From the NCBI RefSeq assembly GCF_000220395.1, contig NW_004085979.1, positions 40,565-104,564 on the forward strand: a DNA stretch of 64,000 nucleotides, written 5' to 3'. The translations under genes and the position numbers were made by a program. Below are positions 50,501 to 62,124 of the stretch, one piece after another (the stretch's first letter is position 1; each line of letters starts with the position of its first letter). The stretch comes from Ichthyophthirius multifiliis (Eukaryota; Ciliophora; Oligohymenophorea; Hymenostomatida). The notes under the pieces were generated by a model. That model saw nothing but the letters and a program-made list of their open reading frames with translations, was not told where the DNA came from and ran no database searches.

Positions 50501-52796
50501 TCAACAAAAAGAGATATTAATAATTTTTTAATTTAAAAAAAATCTATTAAACATATTTTCTTTGGTTTAATCTTCAATTACTATAGTCTAGCAATTACTT
50601 TATTTTTCTAAACTATTTTCTTTTTTATTTTAATCAATTCTAATTAAATCTAAATGGTCATACTATTACATTTATTATTATTCTATCTATATACTATTTG
50701 ATTTTTATTTTTAATTTATTTTCTGACCAGCTGAGTATAAGCAGAATCTTATTTAATTTAGCTAATTAACTTACCTTTATAAATTTTAAATTTTATCTTT
50801 ATAAATAAATTCTTCTTTTGATTCATTTATATTTTTATTTTAAGATTATGAATTCAATTCTTCTAATATTTTTTGAAATTAATTAACCAAATAAAATATT
50901 TTTAAAAATACTTTAAAGAATATAATTTTTATTTAAATTTTAAATTTCACTAAGTAATTAAAGTTTTCTCTAACTAAAAATTTATGAAGTATTTTCTTAA
51001 TTATTATTAAAATTGCTTATTTGATTCATATATTCTTAAAATGTACATTATTTTTTATTTTCTTTTTTTTTTTTTAACAAATATTTAAATGAAAATATCT
51101 ATTAAATACATTTATTCCAGAAATTAAAAGTTTCTTCTAAATAAAACAAAAAATTAATTTTATTTTTTAAATAAAATAAAATAATAAAAAATACTTGCTT
51201 CTTCAAGTTAATTATAATTCTAAATTTTAAATTATTATTATTATTGTTCTTCATAAAAAGACTATATTTAGTTCTTTTCATATTCAATTTTTTTTTAATA
51301 TTCTAATTTTATTTACAAAATTTCATTTTATAAATCTTATATTTCTTTTCTTAATTCAATAAGTTACTTTTCATAAAATAAGTTATTCTTTTTTAAATTC
51401 AATATTTCATTATTTTTTTATTCTAATTGAATATCGCTTTTTATTTATACTTAATTAGTCTGATTTCAAATTTACAATTTAAAATCGTTATTATCTAAAT
51501 TTTATTATTATATTTATATTTATTAATTTAATAAATTATTCTATATTTATAATTTATTTATATTATCATTTAACTAACTTATTTGTAGTTCTTAATTCAT
51601 ATAATCATTATAGAAAGTTTTATTAATTTCTTATATTTATTATTATAAATTTTAATTTTCCAACTCTATAATATTATATTTTTAAATTTTTTATTTTATT
51701 TTACCATATAATTAGATCTGTTTTATTAATTAATCTTTTTCTTCTTCTTATTTCAATAAAACACTATTCTCCTTATTATTATTTTTATTTTCTTTTATAA
51801 ATTTCTGTTTTTCTAAACTATTTTTAACAGAAAAAATATCTTATCCTTAATAATAAAATTATTATTTTAGAATTTAATTAATTTTTTTGTCATTTTTATT
51901 GTTTAAAATCTTATTTATTGGTAATTTAATTATTTTTTCTTAATCATGGGTTATTTATTATTTAAATCCAAAATTATTTATAAATTTTCTATAAATATTA
52001 CACTTAGAAGATCTTTAATAACTATTATATTCTTTTCTTGTATCATTTATATTGTATTTAGTAAAAAATTATTTTTTGTTTTCGTTTATTTTTTTCCAGT
52101 CTAAATCATAGTTTAGTTTATTTATATAATTACAAAAATTTTTATTATGTTTTTATATATAATATATATTTCTTTTAAATTCTAACGATTTATTATTTTA
52201 TTATTATTAAATACTACCCTATGTAATAAATTTCTAATTGCTCAATTTTTCTTAGGAATTAAGATTTTTATAATTTTTTATTATTAAAGAATTATTAATT
52301 TACTTTGCTTTTCTATTACTATTTTAGTTTATAATATTGTTTTTAAAGTTTACAATTCCTTAGTTTAATAATTTATTTAATTTTTTTATTCTATGCTTTG
52401 TTTATTTAAACTTTTTAATTTTTAATATAATTTATCAATATCAAAATCTAGTTATTTTTTATTCTTTTTATATATATATTAAGTTTTTATAAAACTATAA
52501 TTATACTCTTATATAATTATCTAAATTTGTTGACGATTCATTTAAAATCGAATAGTCTATAGATTAATTAAATTAAGTCAAATATTATTTTTTAAATTAT
52601 TAATTTTAGTTTGTGTCATTTGATTATGAATGCTCTATTTTTTATACATAATATAAAAATAAATTTTGAATAAGTCAGTTAAATGATATAAATTTTACTT
52701 ACTTTTTTCAAATTTATATTATTTAATATCAAAAATATAATTTTAATCATATTAAACTAATGGCATAATATCATAATTTCTAAATTATTCTTTCAT
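50501..52796 (-). CDS. Coiled-coil protein, unrecognised
   Basis: ATG (52794-52796) begins MKEQFRNYDIMPLVQYDQNY. A 68-base GT-AG intron (52635-52702) joins in phase to HSQSNDTNQNQQFKKQYL, SIDYSILNESSTNLDNYI and a Lys/Asn/Gln/Leu coiled coil. The C-terminus reads DHLDLIRIDQNKKENSLEKQ, then SNCQTIVIEDQTKENMFNRF, ending at TGA (50501-50503). At least one more intron lies near 51055-51090 (T-rich on the plus strand). The product is about 720 residues. Apart from the coils there is no recognisable domain. The acidic C-terminal phrase and the Asn/Ser-rich N-terminus are the most distinctive parts. Confidence 0.68.
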
Positions 52797-53419
52797 TTAA
52801 AAAATTTATTTGATTATATATAAATTAATATGATTTCTTTTTTTTAATTAATAAAAAACTGAATGTTAAATTTTTACTTTTAAATGTTAAAAAAATTAAA
52901 CATATATTATTTAATTATATATATAAAAAAAATTAATTTTTAATTATTAATGGCAAATTATGTTTACGTTTTCATTTTTAATTTTTATATATTATTTGCA
53001 TTTTCTCACATTTTTAAAATATTTTACTATTTTAAGTTTATTTATTTATTCATTTTTTTATTTTAAAAAAAAATATTATTTTTTCTATTTTCATTTGTAT
53101 ATTATATTAGATTTTTTCTTTTCTCGTTTATTTATTTTCTTTATTAATTCATATTTATTTTTATTAAATTTAGATGTCTTTTTATTTATTTTTATTAGTG
53201 CATTTTTTTATTTTTTCAATTAAATTTTTGACTATTTATTATATTTTTTTAATTTTTATTTTTAAATTATATATATTTTGATTTATTTATTTATATATTT
53301 TATAATTTATCATCATATTTTCAATATAAATTATTTTTATATATATTATTTTCAATATTTTTTATAGTAAAATTACTTTCCATGTTTAAGAAATTAGTTA
53401 AAATTATTGGTTACCTGCA
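52797..53419. other. Gene-free T-rich stretch
   Basis: The plus-strand open frame at 52960-53223 consists almost entirely of Phe/Leu/Ile/Tyr codons from T-rich DNA and is not convincing. No other feature is visible. Confidence 0.5.
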
Positions 53420-54250
53420 TAAAATTATAATTTTATTTCAGATATTTTTTTATTAATGAATTATTCTATTCTTCGATAGTAAGAATTTTTATGAAATTTT
53501 TTTATATTTTTTTGATGCTCTGTGTATGTTTTTTTTTTTTTCCCTTTGTTTCCTTTTAAAATCTATAATTTTTTTTTGTTTATTTTCGATTCTAATTTTA
53601 ATATTTTTTTATAAAAATTATCATTTTTATTAATTTTTTTTTTTTTTTCATATTATTATTAAATAAATAATGTTTATAAATTAGTTTAAAAGTATTTTTT
53701 TAATTAAAAATACTTTGAGAAAAATAATGAAAATTCTATTTATTTTTTTCTTATTTTATTATTCGATTTATTCTTTCTAAAAAATAACTTTAGCCTTCCG
53801 AAATTCTTCTCTTATATATATTAAGGTTATTTTTCCATTTTATTAATTAATTGAATCTCAAAGAAATCAAAAAATGAGTTTTTTGTAAAAAGTTTTTCTT
53901 ATTTTCTAACTTAATTTATAATATATTTTATTTAAATTTTTTTATTTTTTGTTCTAAAATTCATTTATATAAAAGCAGAAACCTATAAAATCTTTCAGGA
54001 AATTAAAAATATCATTTTTTTATTAAAAAAAAAAGCAAAAAAAATTAACAAATTTCTTCGAAAGAAAATCATTTAAATGTTGCTAAGATACCTCAAATTT
54101 TTTACCTTTTTATAAAGAATTATTTTGGTCTTTTTTAATATAAATTAATTTTCTAAAAATAAATTTGCTTAAAAATATATTTTTTCCATTTTTAAATGAC
54201 TTTTTATGTAATTTCTTCTTTTTTTGCTATTTTTAGAAACAAAAATTAAA
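53420..54250 (-). CDS. Probable Lys/Gln-rich protein, borders unknown
   Basis: Minus-strand segments have the amino-acid balance of real ciliate genes: KKDQNNSLQKGKKFEVSQQ, LNDFLSKKF, DIFNFLKDFIGFC, YKRRISEGQSYFLERINRI, IENKQKKIIDFKRKQREKK and KKFHKNSYYRRIEQFINK. They lie in different frames and need introns or shifts to join. No start or end codon can be fixed. The opposing plus-strand frame (53727-54359, 210 codons, starting MKILFIFFLFYYSIYSF) also lacks TGA and opens with a hydrophobic stretch, but it is Phe/Leu/Lys-dominated with almost no acidic residues, so I prefer the minus reading. Confidence 0.42.
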
Positions 54251-54688
54251 TACTTTAATTTTATATAATAATAATATATATATATAATATTTTTATTTAC
54301 AAATTAAACTTTTTCGACATCAAAAATATAATTATTTTTTAAATCAATTAAATAGTTGATTTATATTAGCTAAAAAATGCCATAATGATCCATAATATTG
54401 AATAAGATTATTAAAAATATATAAATAAATAAGTTTTTAATATCTTTAATTGAATTCAAATATTATAAAAGCTATTATGCATATAAATAATATTTCTAAT
54501 TAAGGAAATAAAATCATTTTAATAATATATACATGCTATTGTTACATGAAACTAGTTTTTGTAAATTTTAAATATTTAAATTGAATTTTTTGTTTTCCAG
54601 TAAAATTAAATAATGTGAAATGATTAATATAAAATATTTATTATTTTTTATAATGGAAAATATATATTTATATAAATATTATTAATTT
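54251..54688. other. Gene-free AT-rich spacer
   Basis: A/T simple sequence; nothing recognised. Confidence 0.5.
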
Positions 54689-54979
54689 TCAATTTATATT
54701 TTATATTTCAATATTATTATGTATTGTATATTATATTAATTTCTAGTTCTTTGATAATATAAGCAATTCAAACTCATTTAATTTTATATTAAGTATTTAT
54801 TCTAAATCCTTTACATATTTTTAAATATTACTAAATGAAGAGTTATGTATAAAAACACATAAAAAATATTTTTTATTTTAATTAGAAATTAAAAAATAAT
54901 TAACATCCTGTACAATAAATTCTACTTGTGTTTCTTTTAGAAATAATTAAAAATATTGTAAAATAAATGTTTTATTCAT
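54689..54979 (-). CDS. Small protein of 96 residues, unrecognised
   Basis: ATG (54977-54979) reads MNKTFILQYFQLFLKETQ, then VEFIVQDVNYFLISNQNKKY, FLCVFIHNSSFSNIQKYV, KDLEQILNIKLNEFELLIL and on to TGA (54689-54691). The alternation of hydrophobic and charged residues and the even spread of Asp, Glu, Asn and Lys look like a small alpha/beta domain rather than random A/T translation. No family is recognised. It might be the last exon of a longer gene whose upstream exons lie in 54980-55250, where another open stretch begins MNFCTVLRFTKHQLVI. Confidence 0.45.
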
Positions 54980-55402
54980 GATATATTTATTAATTTTAAA
55001 TAAAAAGTATATAGAAAATATTTGTTTTAACAATAATATGAAAAAAAGTTCTAAATTTTACATATATACTATATATTAATTTAATCTTCCAATATTTTAA
55101 ATTTAATTTAAGTTTTTTATATGGAATAAAATTAAAACTTTGATTTTTTTTTTATTTTAATTATTTATAAATCTACTATTTATAAAATTTAGAAATAATT
55201 ACTAATTGATGCTTTGTAAATCTTAATACAGTACAAAAATTCATTTAATTTTTATCAAATTTATTATATGATATAAAAAATAAATAAACAGAAAAAATAA
55301 ACAATCCTACCACAAGATAGTGTTAATAATAGAAAAAGAGCTAAAATAATAACTAAAGCCTTATAAAAATTAATACTTTTTTTATATAATATATTAAAAA
55401 AA
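54980..55402. other. Mostly gene-free spacer with a weak open stretch
   Basis: A minus-strand frame beginning MNFCTVLRFTKHQLVIISKF (about 55235) is open for about 100 codons but becomes Ile/Lys/Tyr-rich. It could be an upstream exon of the small 96-residue frame or noise. A more hydrophobic piece (KALVIILALFLLLTLSCG, about 55310-55370) is also visible. Confidence 0.3.
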
Positions 55403-58263
55403 TCAATTAATTAATTATTTTAAATCACATAAAGTAAAATTATGTATTTCATAATATGATAAAGCATCAACAAGACTAATTCCACTTTTTTTATCTTGAT
55501 TATTTGTAATAACCTAATCTTAATTTTAATCTCCTTATTAAATAATTGATTTATCTTTGTTTTTTTTCTTATATAGGCTTCTAATTCCTTTTGAAATTAA
55601 TCCTTACAAAATTAAAGCGCCTGTATTTGATAATAAATTATCTTTTTCCAAAATTTGCCCATATTTACCTTATTCAGACATAAAACCAATAAAGGAATCC
55701 CAAAAAAAATCTTTATTTAGACAATTTGAATTTCCTACTACATAAAGACAATATTTGGCCCTTGTAAGTGCTACATTAAGTCTTTTTTCGTCTTACAAAA
55801 ATCCAATTCTAGAAGTTCTAACTGTGGAGAATATAATAATGTCTTTCTCTTATCCTTAGAATGAATCAATAGTTTTTATTTTAATTATTTTTCGGTAAAT
55901 TAAGTACCAATTTTATTATCTAAAAAGATTTTTTAAACATTAAACCTATTAAGAATATGGTGCAATTACTCCTATTGTTAAATTATTAGAAGGAAATTAG
56001 TTTTTTTCCAAAAGAGAAATTATTTCAGATACTAATGATATACACAAGTAGGCTTCTTCAAGGTTAAAAAAAGAAGATTTATTTTGTATTTCTTTTGAAA
56101 ATTAAATGTCTATAAAAAAATGTGAATAATTTTCATTTAAAAAAGATTTAAATAAAAAAGGTCTTTTTTAGACTTTTTTGGAATCTTTTAAATTTCCTTT
56201 ATAAAAAATTTAGGAAGGAAATAATGATAAATAAGGCTACATTCTATACTATTTATTCAAAAAATAAGGCTCTATTTGATTTTAGCTTATTCTTTCAAAT
56301 AAACTTCTTTTATATAATTAATTTTTTCCAAAAGTTGTTGCCTATAATTATTTATTATCTCCTTTTTTAATATTTTTTTGTAGGTTTTTTATTTTTGTTT
56401 AAACATATATTATATAACTAAAATTTTTTAAAAGCATATTTGTTATTATAAAGATATATTTTATTATTTTATAATTAACATATTAAAAAAGTAAATATTT
56501 ATAATTTTACCTATTAATATCATTTTCCTTACATTATAATTTAAAGGAATTAAATTTGTTGGTTCTGTACATTAAGCAGCTTCATCTATAATTAAAACCT
56601 CTATATTTTCTTTTAAAAAAGCTAACTTTTCACTTAAAGAACTACTTAAAGTGCAAAAAATAATCTTTTTTTTTTTATAATTAGAAAAATTAAATAAAAT
56701 TTAGAAAATAAATTACTTGTGCTCTTTATATCAAATTTTCTTGAATTCTTTTTATTTATGTATTTAAAAGTTATATATTTTAAATTTTTATTTAATTTAT
56801 TTTATTTTTTAGATTTTTATATTCACTTATTAATTCTTCATTTTTTTTCATCTTTTTTTCGATTTTTTAAAGCTCAATTTATAGATCAGATACTATTTCT
56901 ATTTTATTCTATTATAGTTTTTGTATTTCTATATCTATTTAATAATCTAAATCGACACTTTTAATATCTTCTGAAGATCTTTTTTTTATAGATTATTTTT
57001 GCTTTTTTATTTTTTACGTATAGTCGAGAATTCCAACTCTTAAAATATTTAATTCCTCCTTATTAAATCCAAATAAACCAAAATTTACGACTCTTGAAAT
57101 TATTTCATCAACAGCAGCATTAGAAGGAGCACAAACCTTTATTTATATAATATGTTTTAAATTATTGAAAAAAAAATTGACCATAATTTTCTTATTAATT
57201 TCTTATTTTTACATATAATAAAAAATAGTTGATAAAATAGCTATTAAAGTATATGTTTTTCCACTTCCTGGCTTATATAAAATATAAATTCTTTAAAAAA
57301 AAAAAAAAAAATTAAGCTACAGGACCCTGAAGAGTGCAAATTCCTTCTTAAATTAAAGAAATTTCTTAAATTGAATTTATTTAGGATTTATTAAATAATT
57401 AAAAATGTTCTTTTTCAAAAAAAGTGCCTAATATTTAAGGATTATAAACAGGAGTTTTATTTTCAATAATTAAATTTGGTTAAATTATATATTTTGAAAT
57501 ATCAAAATATTTCATTTTTTTAATAGAAATATATTCTCTTTTTTTTATAATAAAAAATAATTAATTTTATTTTAAAAACTATTAACCTTATAAAAGTAGA
57601 AGCTTTTAAGTATTCATACATATAAACTTCTACTTTTTAATATGAAAATACTCTAAAAAACTAAATTATATCGATGTTGGCAAAAAGCAAAATTTTAGTA
57701 TTATATGGGTTTAATTCAATAACCTAAGCATATCCAAAAAAACAAAATCTTTCACTAAAATTAGTTTCTTAGTTAAATTATTATAATGGTTGACTAGAAA
57801 TTACATATATTTAATTTTTAGAAGTTAAAATTGAATTAAAGCAAAATAAAGATTATTCTATGGGAATAATTCTAGAATGATAAATTTCAAACTATACTAA
57901 ATAATCTTTATTAAGTGAATTTTAGCTTAATTTTATGCAACATTATATCGTATTGTTAACATTAGGTTTGAAACTTGGAAGATTTTAGTTAAAGTTTTCT
58001 GCACAATCCTAAAAGAATTACTATTTGAATACATTTTAATATTACTTGTTGCTTTGAAAGTTTATAGGAATGTCTTAAATCATATTTTAACTATTTATTT
58101 ATTGCAAATTTACCGAAAATAGAAATTTTATTAGATAAAAATAATTGTTTAATTCTGTTTCTGTTTCGGTTTCGGTTTCGTTTTCTTAAAAAATTAATTC
58201 ATTATTTTTATTTGTCTTTTATTCATTTTTTTCTTCTATTTTTAATTCTTTTTTTTTAATCAT
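55403..58263 (-). CDS. SEN1/UPF1-type superfamily 1 RNA/DNA helicase
   Basis: All SF1B motifs are present in order. GPPGSGKT (Walker A) is split by a 49-base intron at 57272-57320. CAPSNAAVDEI (motif Ia), LIIDEAAQCTEP (Walker B/II), LIGDNKQLQATT (III), LNKQYRM (IV), TIGVIAPYSQQV, IDSFQGQEKDIIIFSTVR (V) and RLNVALTRAKYCLYVVG (VI) follow. ATG (58261-58263) opens a charged N-terminus with a short Glu-Thr repeat (about 58163-58186), then a region of about 200 residues (FCFFGYAQVIELNP) like the barrel preceding the helicase core in SEN1-type proteins. The stop is TGA 55403-55405. Such helicases unwind RNA:DNA or RNA with ATP and act in transcription termination, RNA processing or decay. The zinc-binding CH domain of UPF1 was not seen, so SEN1/senataxin- or IGHMBP2-like is favoured. 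Introns also lie near 57545-57590, 56650-56720, 56355-56530 and 55920-55945. Confidence 0.87.
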
Positions 58264-58765
58264 TTTTATTTTATTTTTCTATATATATAAATTGTGTTTA
58301 TTTTTTTTTATAATTACAAAAAAATATATTATTTTAGTTTTATATTTTATATAAACAATATTTATATTAATTAAATATAAATATTATTTATTTTTTAATA
58401 ACTTAATTTATTTTAATTTAACTTTTTTTTGGATAATTATTATTATAATTTATATGATATATATTCTTTTTCAAAAGAAATTTATTTTAATTATTTAATT
58501 TTATAAATTATAATTAAATATTTAATTATAAATATTTTTAATTAAAATATGAATTTTATTTTAAGATTTTTATTCATTATATTAGAAATCATATGATTAT
58601 AAATATTTAGAAATATAATAACTCTTTATAAAAATAAAATATAACTTAATAATTTTTAAATTTAAAATAAAAATCGGTAATAAACATATTAATTAAAATA
58701 AAAACATAATTAAATAAAGTAAAGCTAATATAATACAAAAAAATAAATAAAAAAAAACTAAAAAA
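58264..58765. other. Divergent intergenic region between helicase and PKA-C
   Basis: The region is A/T-rich and serves two divergently oriented genes. Regulatory elements cannot be singled out in this composition. Confidence 0.5.
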
Positions 58766-59899
58766 ATGGAAAAACCTAAAAAAATGAAGCTTTCTGATTA
58801 TGAAATATTCCAAACATTAGGAACAGGTTATAATTAAAATAAAAAAAATAAATTAATATTAAAAAGGTTCATTCGGAAGAGTAAAATTGGCTAAAAAAAA
58901 ACATACCGATTAATTTGTTGCCTTGAAGTAATTAAAAAAAGCAGAAATTATAAAACTGAAATAAGTTGATCATATAATAAACGAGAACACAATTTTATCA
59001 AATATGAATCATCCATTTATTGTAAATATGGATGGTTTTTGTTAAGACAGTAGATATATATATTTAATTCTTGAATTTGTTTCTGGAGGTGAACTGTTTA
59101 CTTATTTGCGTAGCATGGGAGCTTTAGAACCTGACCACGCATGCTTATATGCTGCATAAGTAGCCTTAATGTTTGAATACTTGCATTCTAAAAATATCAT
59201 TTATAGAGATTTAAAACCTGAAAACCTATTAATTGCAAACGATGGTTTTCTCAAATTAACTGACTTTGGATTTGCTAAAATAGTCGAGAGTAGAACATAT
59301 ACCTTATGTGGCACTCCTGAATATTTAGCCCCAGAAATTCTTTTAAATAAAGGTAATTTATATATTATTTATCAATTAATAATTAATAAAAAGGCCATGG
59401 CAAGGCTGTTGATTGGTGGACCCTTGGAATTCTTATTTATGAAATGAATGCAGGTATTGATCCTTTTACAGATGAAGATCCTATGGCTATTTATTAGAAA
59501 ATATTGAAAGGAAAAGTCAAATTTCCCAGAAATTTCGATAAGTATTTTAAATTATTTATTCATAATTGTTTTTTTTTAAAAAAAATTAGAAACGCTAAAT
59601 CTCTTGTCAAACATCTTCTTACTTCTGATTTATCTAAAAGATATGGAAATTTAAAAAACGGAGTTTCTGATGTCAAAAATCATAGATGGTTTGGCAATAT
59701 TGATTGGAATTAATTACTTGCTAAAAAAGTTGCAGTGCCTTATAAACCTGTTGTTAAGTAATATTTTTTTATTATTTTTTTATAAATTAATTTTTTTAAT
59801 AGGGCGCCTAATGATACTTCTAATTTCTCAAGTTATCCTGAAAGTGATACAAATACTCCTGCTTTAAAACCTGCTGAAGACCCTTTTTTAGATTGGTGA
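58766..59899 (+). CDS. PRKAC: cAMP-dependent protein kinase catalytic subunit (PKA-C), AGC family
   Basis: Five exons (58766-58826, 58867-59352, 59394-59541, 59590-59757, 59803-59899) add up to exactly 320 codons. All four introns are GT-AG, 40 to 48 bases long. Motifs: GTGSFGRV (Gly-rich loop), FVALKQLKK (ATP Lys), [18 protein letters not shown] (alpha-C Glu), [34 protein letters not shown] (activation-loop Thr two residues before CGTPE), [12 protein letters not shown]. The AGC tail includes [25 protein letters not shown] and a C-terminal FLDW, a variant of the hydrophobic FxxF motif that ends PKA-C chains. There is no N-terminal extension or Gly-2 myristoylation site. It phosphorylates Ser/Thr in response to cAMP when a regulatory subunit releases it. 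It is complete and undamaged, in contrast to the PKA-R relic 42 kb away. The short standard-code frames inside it are parts of its exons. Confidence 0.96.
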
Positions 59900-60157
59900 T
59901 ATATATTAGAATTTTTTTTTTTTGTATATTAAAATAGTAAAAGTAAAAATCTATTTGTTTAGTTATTTTGTAATCAAATTAAGAAAAACAATATATAAAA
60001 TAAAATGTAAATTTAAAAATATGAAAAATTATTAATTTTTGTTTATTATTATATTAAATTTAACTTTATTATAAAAAAAATTCTTTATAAAGAAATTAAG
60101 AAAAAAATAAAAAAAATATATAAAAAATATATAAAAAATATAAAAATAAAATAAAAA
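59900..60157. other. Intergenic spacer PKA-C to ARL8
   Basis: A/T-rich sequence; nothing recognised. Confidence 0.5.
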
Positions 60158-60706
60158 ATGTTCTAAAAATTATTTGATTGGATCAAAAATTTATTTTGGA
60201 ATAAAGAGTTAGAAATGTCAATAGTAGGTTTACAAAATGCAGGGAAAAGTACATTAGTAAATACTTTTGCAACAGGTAAATTCGACGAAGATACAATTCC
60301 AACAATAGGGTTTAATTAAAGACAAATAAAAAAAGGAAAACTATAAATGAAATTATGGGATTTAGGTGGATAACCTCGTTTTCGTGAAAGTTGGGAAAAA
60401 TATTGTAGAGATGCAGATGTAGTGATATTCGTAATTGATTCAGCAGATATAAGTAATATAGATATTGCAAAAACTCAATTACATTAATTGATAAGTTGGC
60501 CTTCCTTAGATGGAATTCCATTACTTTTATTAGGAAATAAAAACGATTTAGATACAGCTTTAAGTGTAGAAGAATTAATTAAGTAATTTGAATTATAAAC
60601 TATTAAAGATAGAAAGGTTGCTTGTTATAGTATTTCTGCTAAAAACTAAAATAATATTGATAATGTTATGAAATGGCTAACTGATATACCTATAAGAAAA
60701 AAATGA
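60158..60706 (+). CDS. ARL8: ARL8-type small GTPase
   Basis: A single uninterrupted frame of 183 codons (182 residues) is the usual length of the family. The N-terminus MFQKLFDWIKNLFW is an amphipathic helix without Gly-2, as in ARL8, which is N-acetylated rather than myristoylated. G1 is GLQNAGKST, switch I TIPTIGFN, G3 WDLGGQPRFRESWEKYCRD, G4 LGNKNDL and G5 CYSISAKN. WDLGGQPRFR with ERYCR-like continuation and the SWPSLDGIPLLLLGNK phrase are characteristic of ARL8. In other eukaryotes ARL8 sits on lysosomes and couples them to kinesin and tethering complexes; a role on digestive vacuoles or lysosomes is inferred. It has no intron, and the start is the first ATG. Confidence 0.95.
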
Positions 60707-60966
60707 ATATATTATTTCATTTTATTTACATATTATAAACTATATATATATACATATTTAATAACGCATTGATAGATTTGTATTTTTTAAAAACAATAAA
60801 TAATAACTAAATCGATTTAATATTATTTTTATTATAATATTAAAAATTAACATAATATGTATATTTATATATTTAATTATTTTTTCTTAGATAAGTAAAA
60901 TAAAATAAAATAATTAATATATACATTTATTTTTATTACATAAAAAAATAGTATATAATTAATAAA

Positions 60967-62009
60967 TCATAATTTTTAATTTTATTAAATTCCAAAAAAC
61001 TTCAAAGTATTTTAAAAACAAGCATCCGCAATTACTTTTTCATCTAAATTTAAAAATCCAGCTAGTACTTCCAGCACTTATACTATTTAACAAGGTTCAT
61101 TTCTTCCTCTAACCATATACTCTTTACTAAATTTTTCTTTTTTTTTTTATTCAAAAACAGTTTTAATGAATTTTTTTCCTGGATGAGTGTTTCTAATTTC
61201 ACAATAAGGACAATCAGTTTCAATCATCATTTTGTCCAAAGGTATCTCTTTAATAACCTCTATACTTTTTTCATCTCTTAGGGAACATCCATTAATCCCA
61301 ATATAAAGATTTAAATCAATAATTTATTTAAGTTCATATGAAGTTCCAGTAAATGAATGTACTACTCCACTAGAAAATCTATTTCTATTTTATTTCACAA
61401 TGTTAAAAAAATCATCACCTGTATTTCTATTATGAAAATAAATAGGTAACTAATGTTTTTCTGCTAACGCAAAATGAGGTTCAAATTATTTTAATTAAGC
61501 TTCTTTACTTGCATATTCAAACCTTTTTTATATTTAAATTATATACATTTCTTTTATAAAAATATACCTATCATAATCCAAACCGCATTCACCTACTGCT
61601 ACACATTTCCTTTATATTAAGTTATTAATTTATCTAATTCTTCAAAACAATCTTATTAACTTCTACCATTTGCTTCAACTTCAGTTGCTCTACAAGGATG
61701 AACACCTACCGTACAATAAAAATTAGGAGATTTTTACGCAATTTAAAAACTATTTATTGAATCTTATATATTTCCTCCGACAATTAAAAGATGTTCACAA
61801 CCTACTGAAGTAGCTCTTTATATTACACTTTCAATATCTGATTCATGTATTTTTTTGTTATAATATATACCTTGGAAAGATTCATCTGCAAGGTTCGCGG
61901 CAATATCAAAAAATTAAAATTTTTTTTGCATTTGGACTATTTTTTGCTTATTTTAATTTCTAGATATTTGAATTACTTTTTTAATTTTAGATCGTATTAA
62001 ACTAAGCAT
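60967..62009 (-). CDS. tatD: TatD-family metal-dependent nuclease
   Basis: TatD proteins are TIM-barrel, divalent-metal 3'-5' deoxyribonucleases. FFDIAANLADESFQG is the N-terminal metal motif region, VGVHPCRATEV carries a metal-binding His, VAVGECGLDYDR the metal-bridging Glu, LPIYFHNRN a conserved His, GVVHSFTGT the following His, and MMIETDCPYCEIRNTHPGKK the conserved Asp motif. The start is ATG 62007-62009; a second in-frame ATG about 30 codons later is equally plausible for a cytosolic form. One 45-base intron lies at 61523-61567. A one-base shift is required in about 61611-61627 (one missing base between DKLI and KCVAVGE), so the frame as written is broken; an assembly error is likely. 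The C-terminus is KFFGIQQNQKL, with TGA at 60967-60969. Confidence 0.87.
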
Positions 62010-62124
62010 TTTATTAAAATTTTATTTATTTATTTTATTTTTAAATTATAAATGAAGAATATAAATTTATTTTATAATTGTTTATAATATTGCGAATAAT
62101 AATATAATTTTATAATATTTATTT

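Noticed and set aside
53727-54359. Plus-strand 210-codon frame as a secreted protein
   Set aside because: Very few acidic residues and Phe/Lys dominance; the minus-strand readings in the same place have better composition. Kept only as a finding.
55557-55745. Plus-strand ORF of 62 residues
   Set aside because: Antisense to the motif VI region of the SEN1-like helicase.
59169-59867. Three plus-strand ORFs as separate kinase fragments
   Set aside because: They are exons 2 to 4 of one PKA-C gene, read through short introns.
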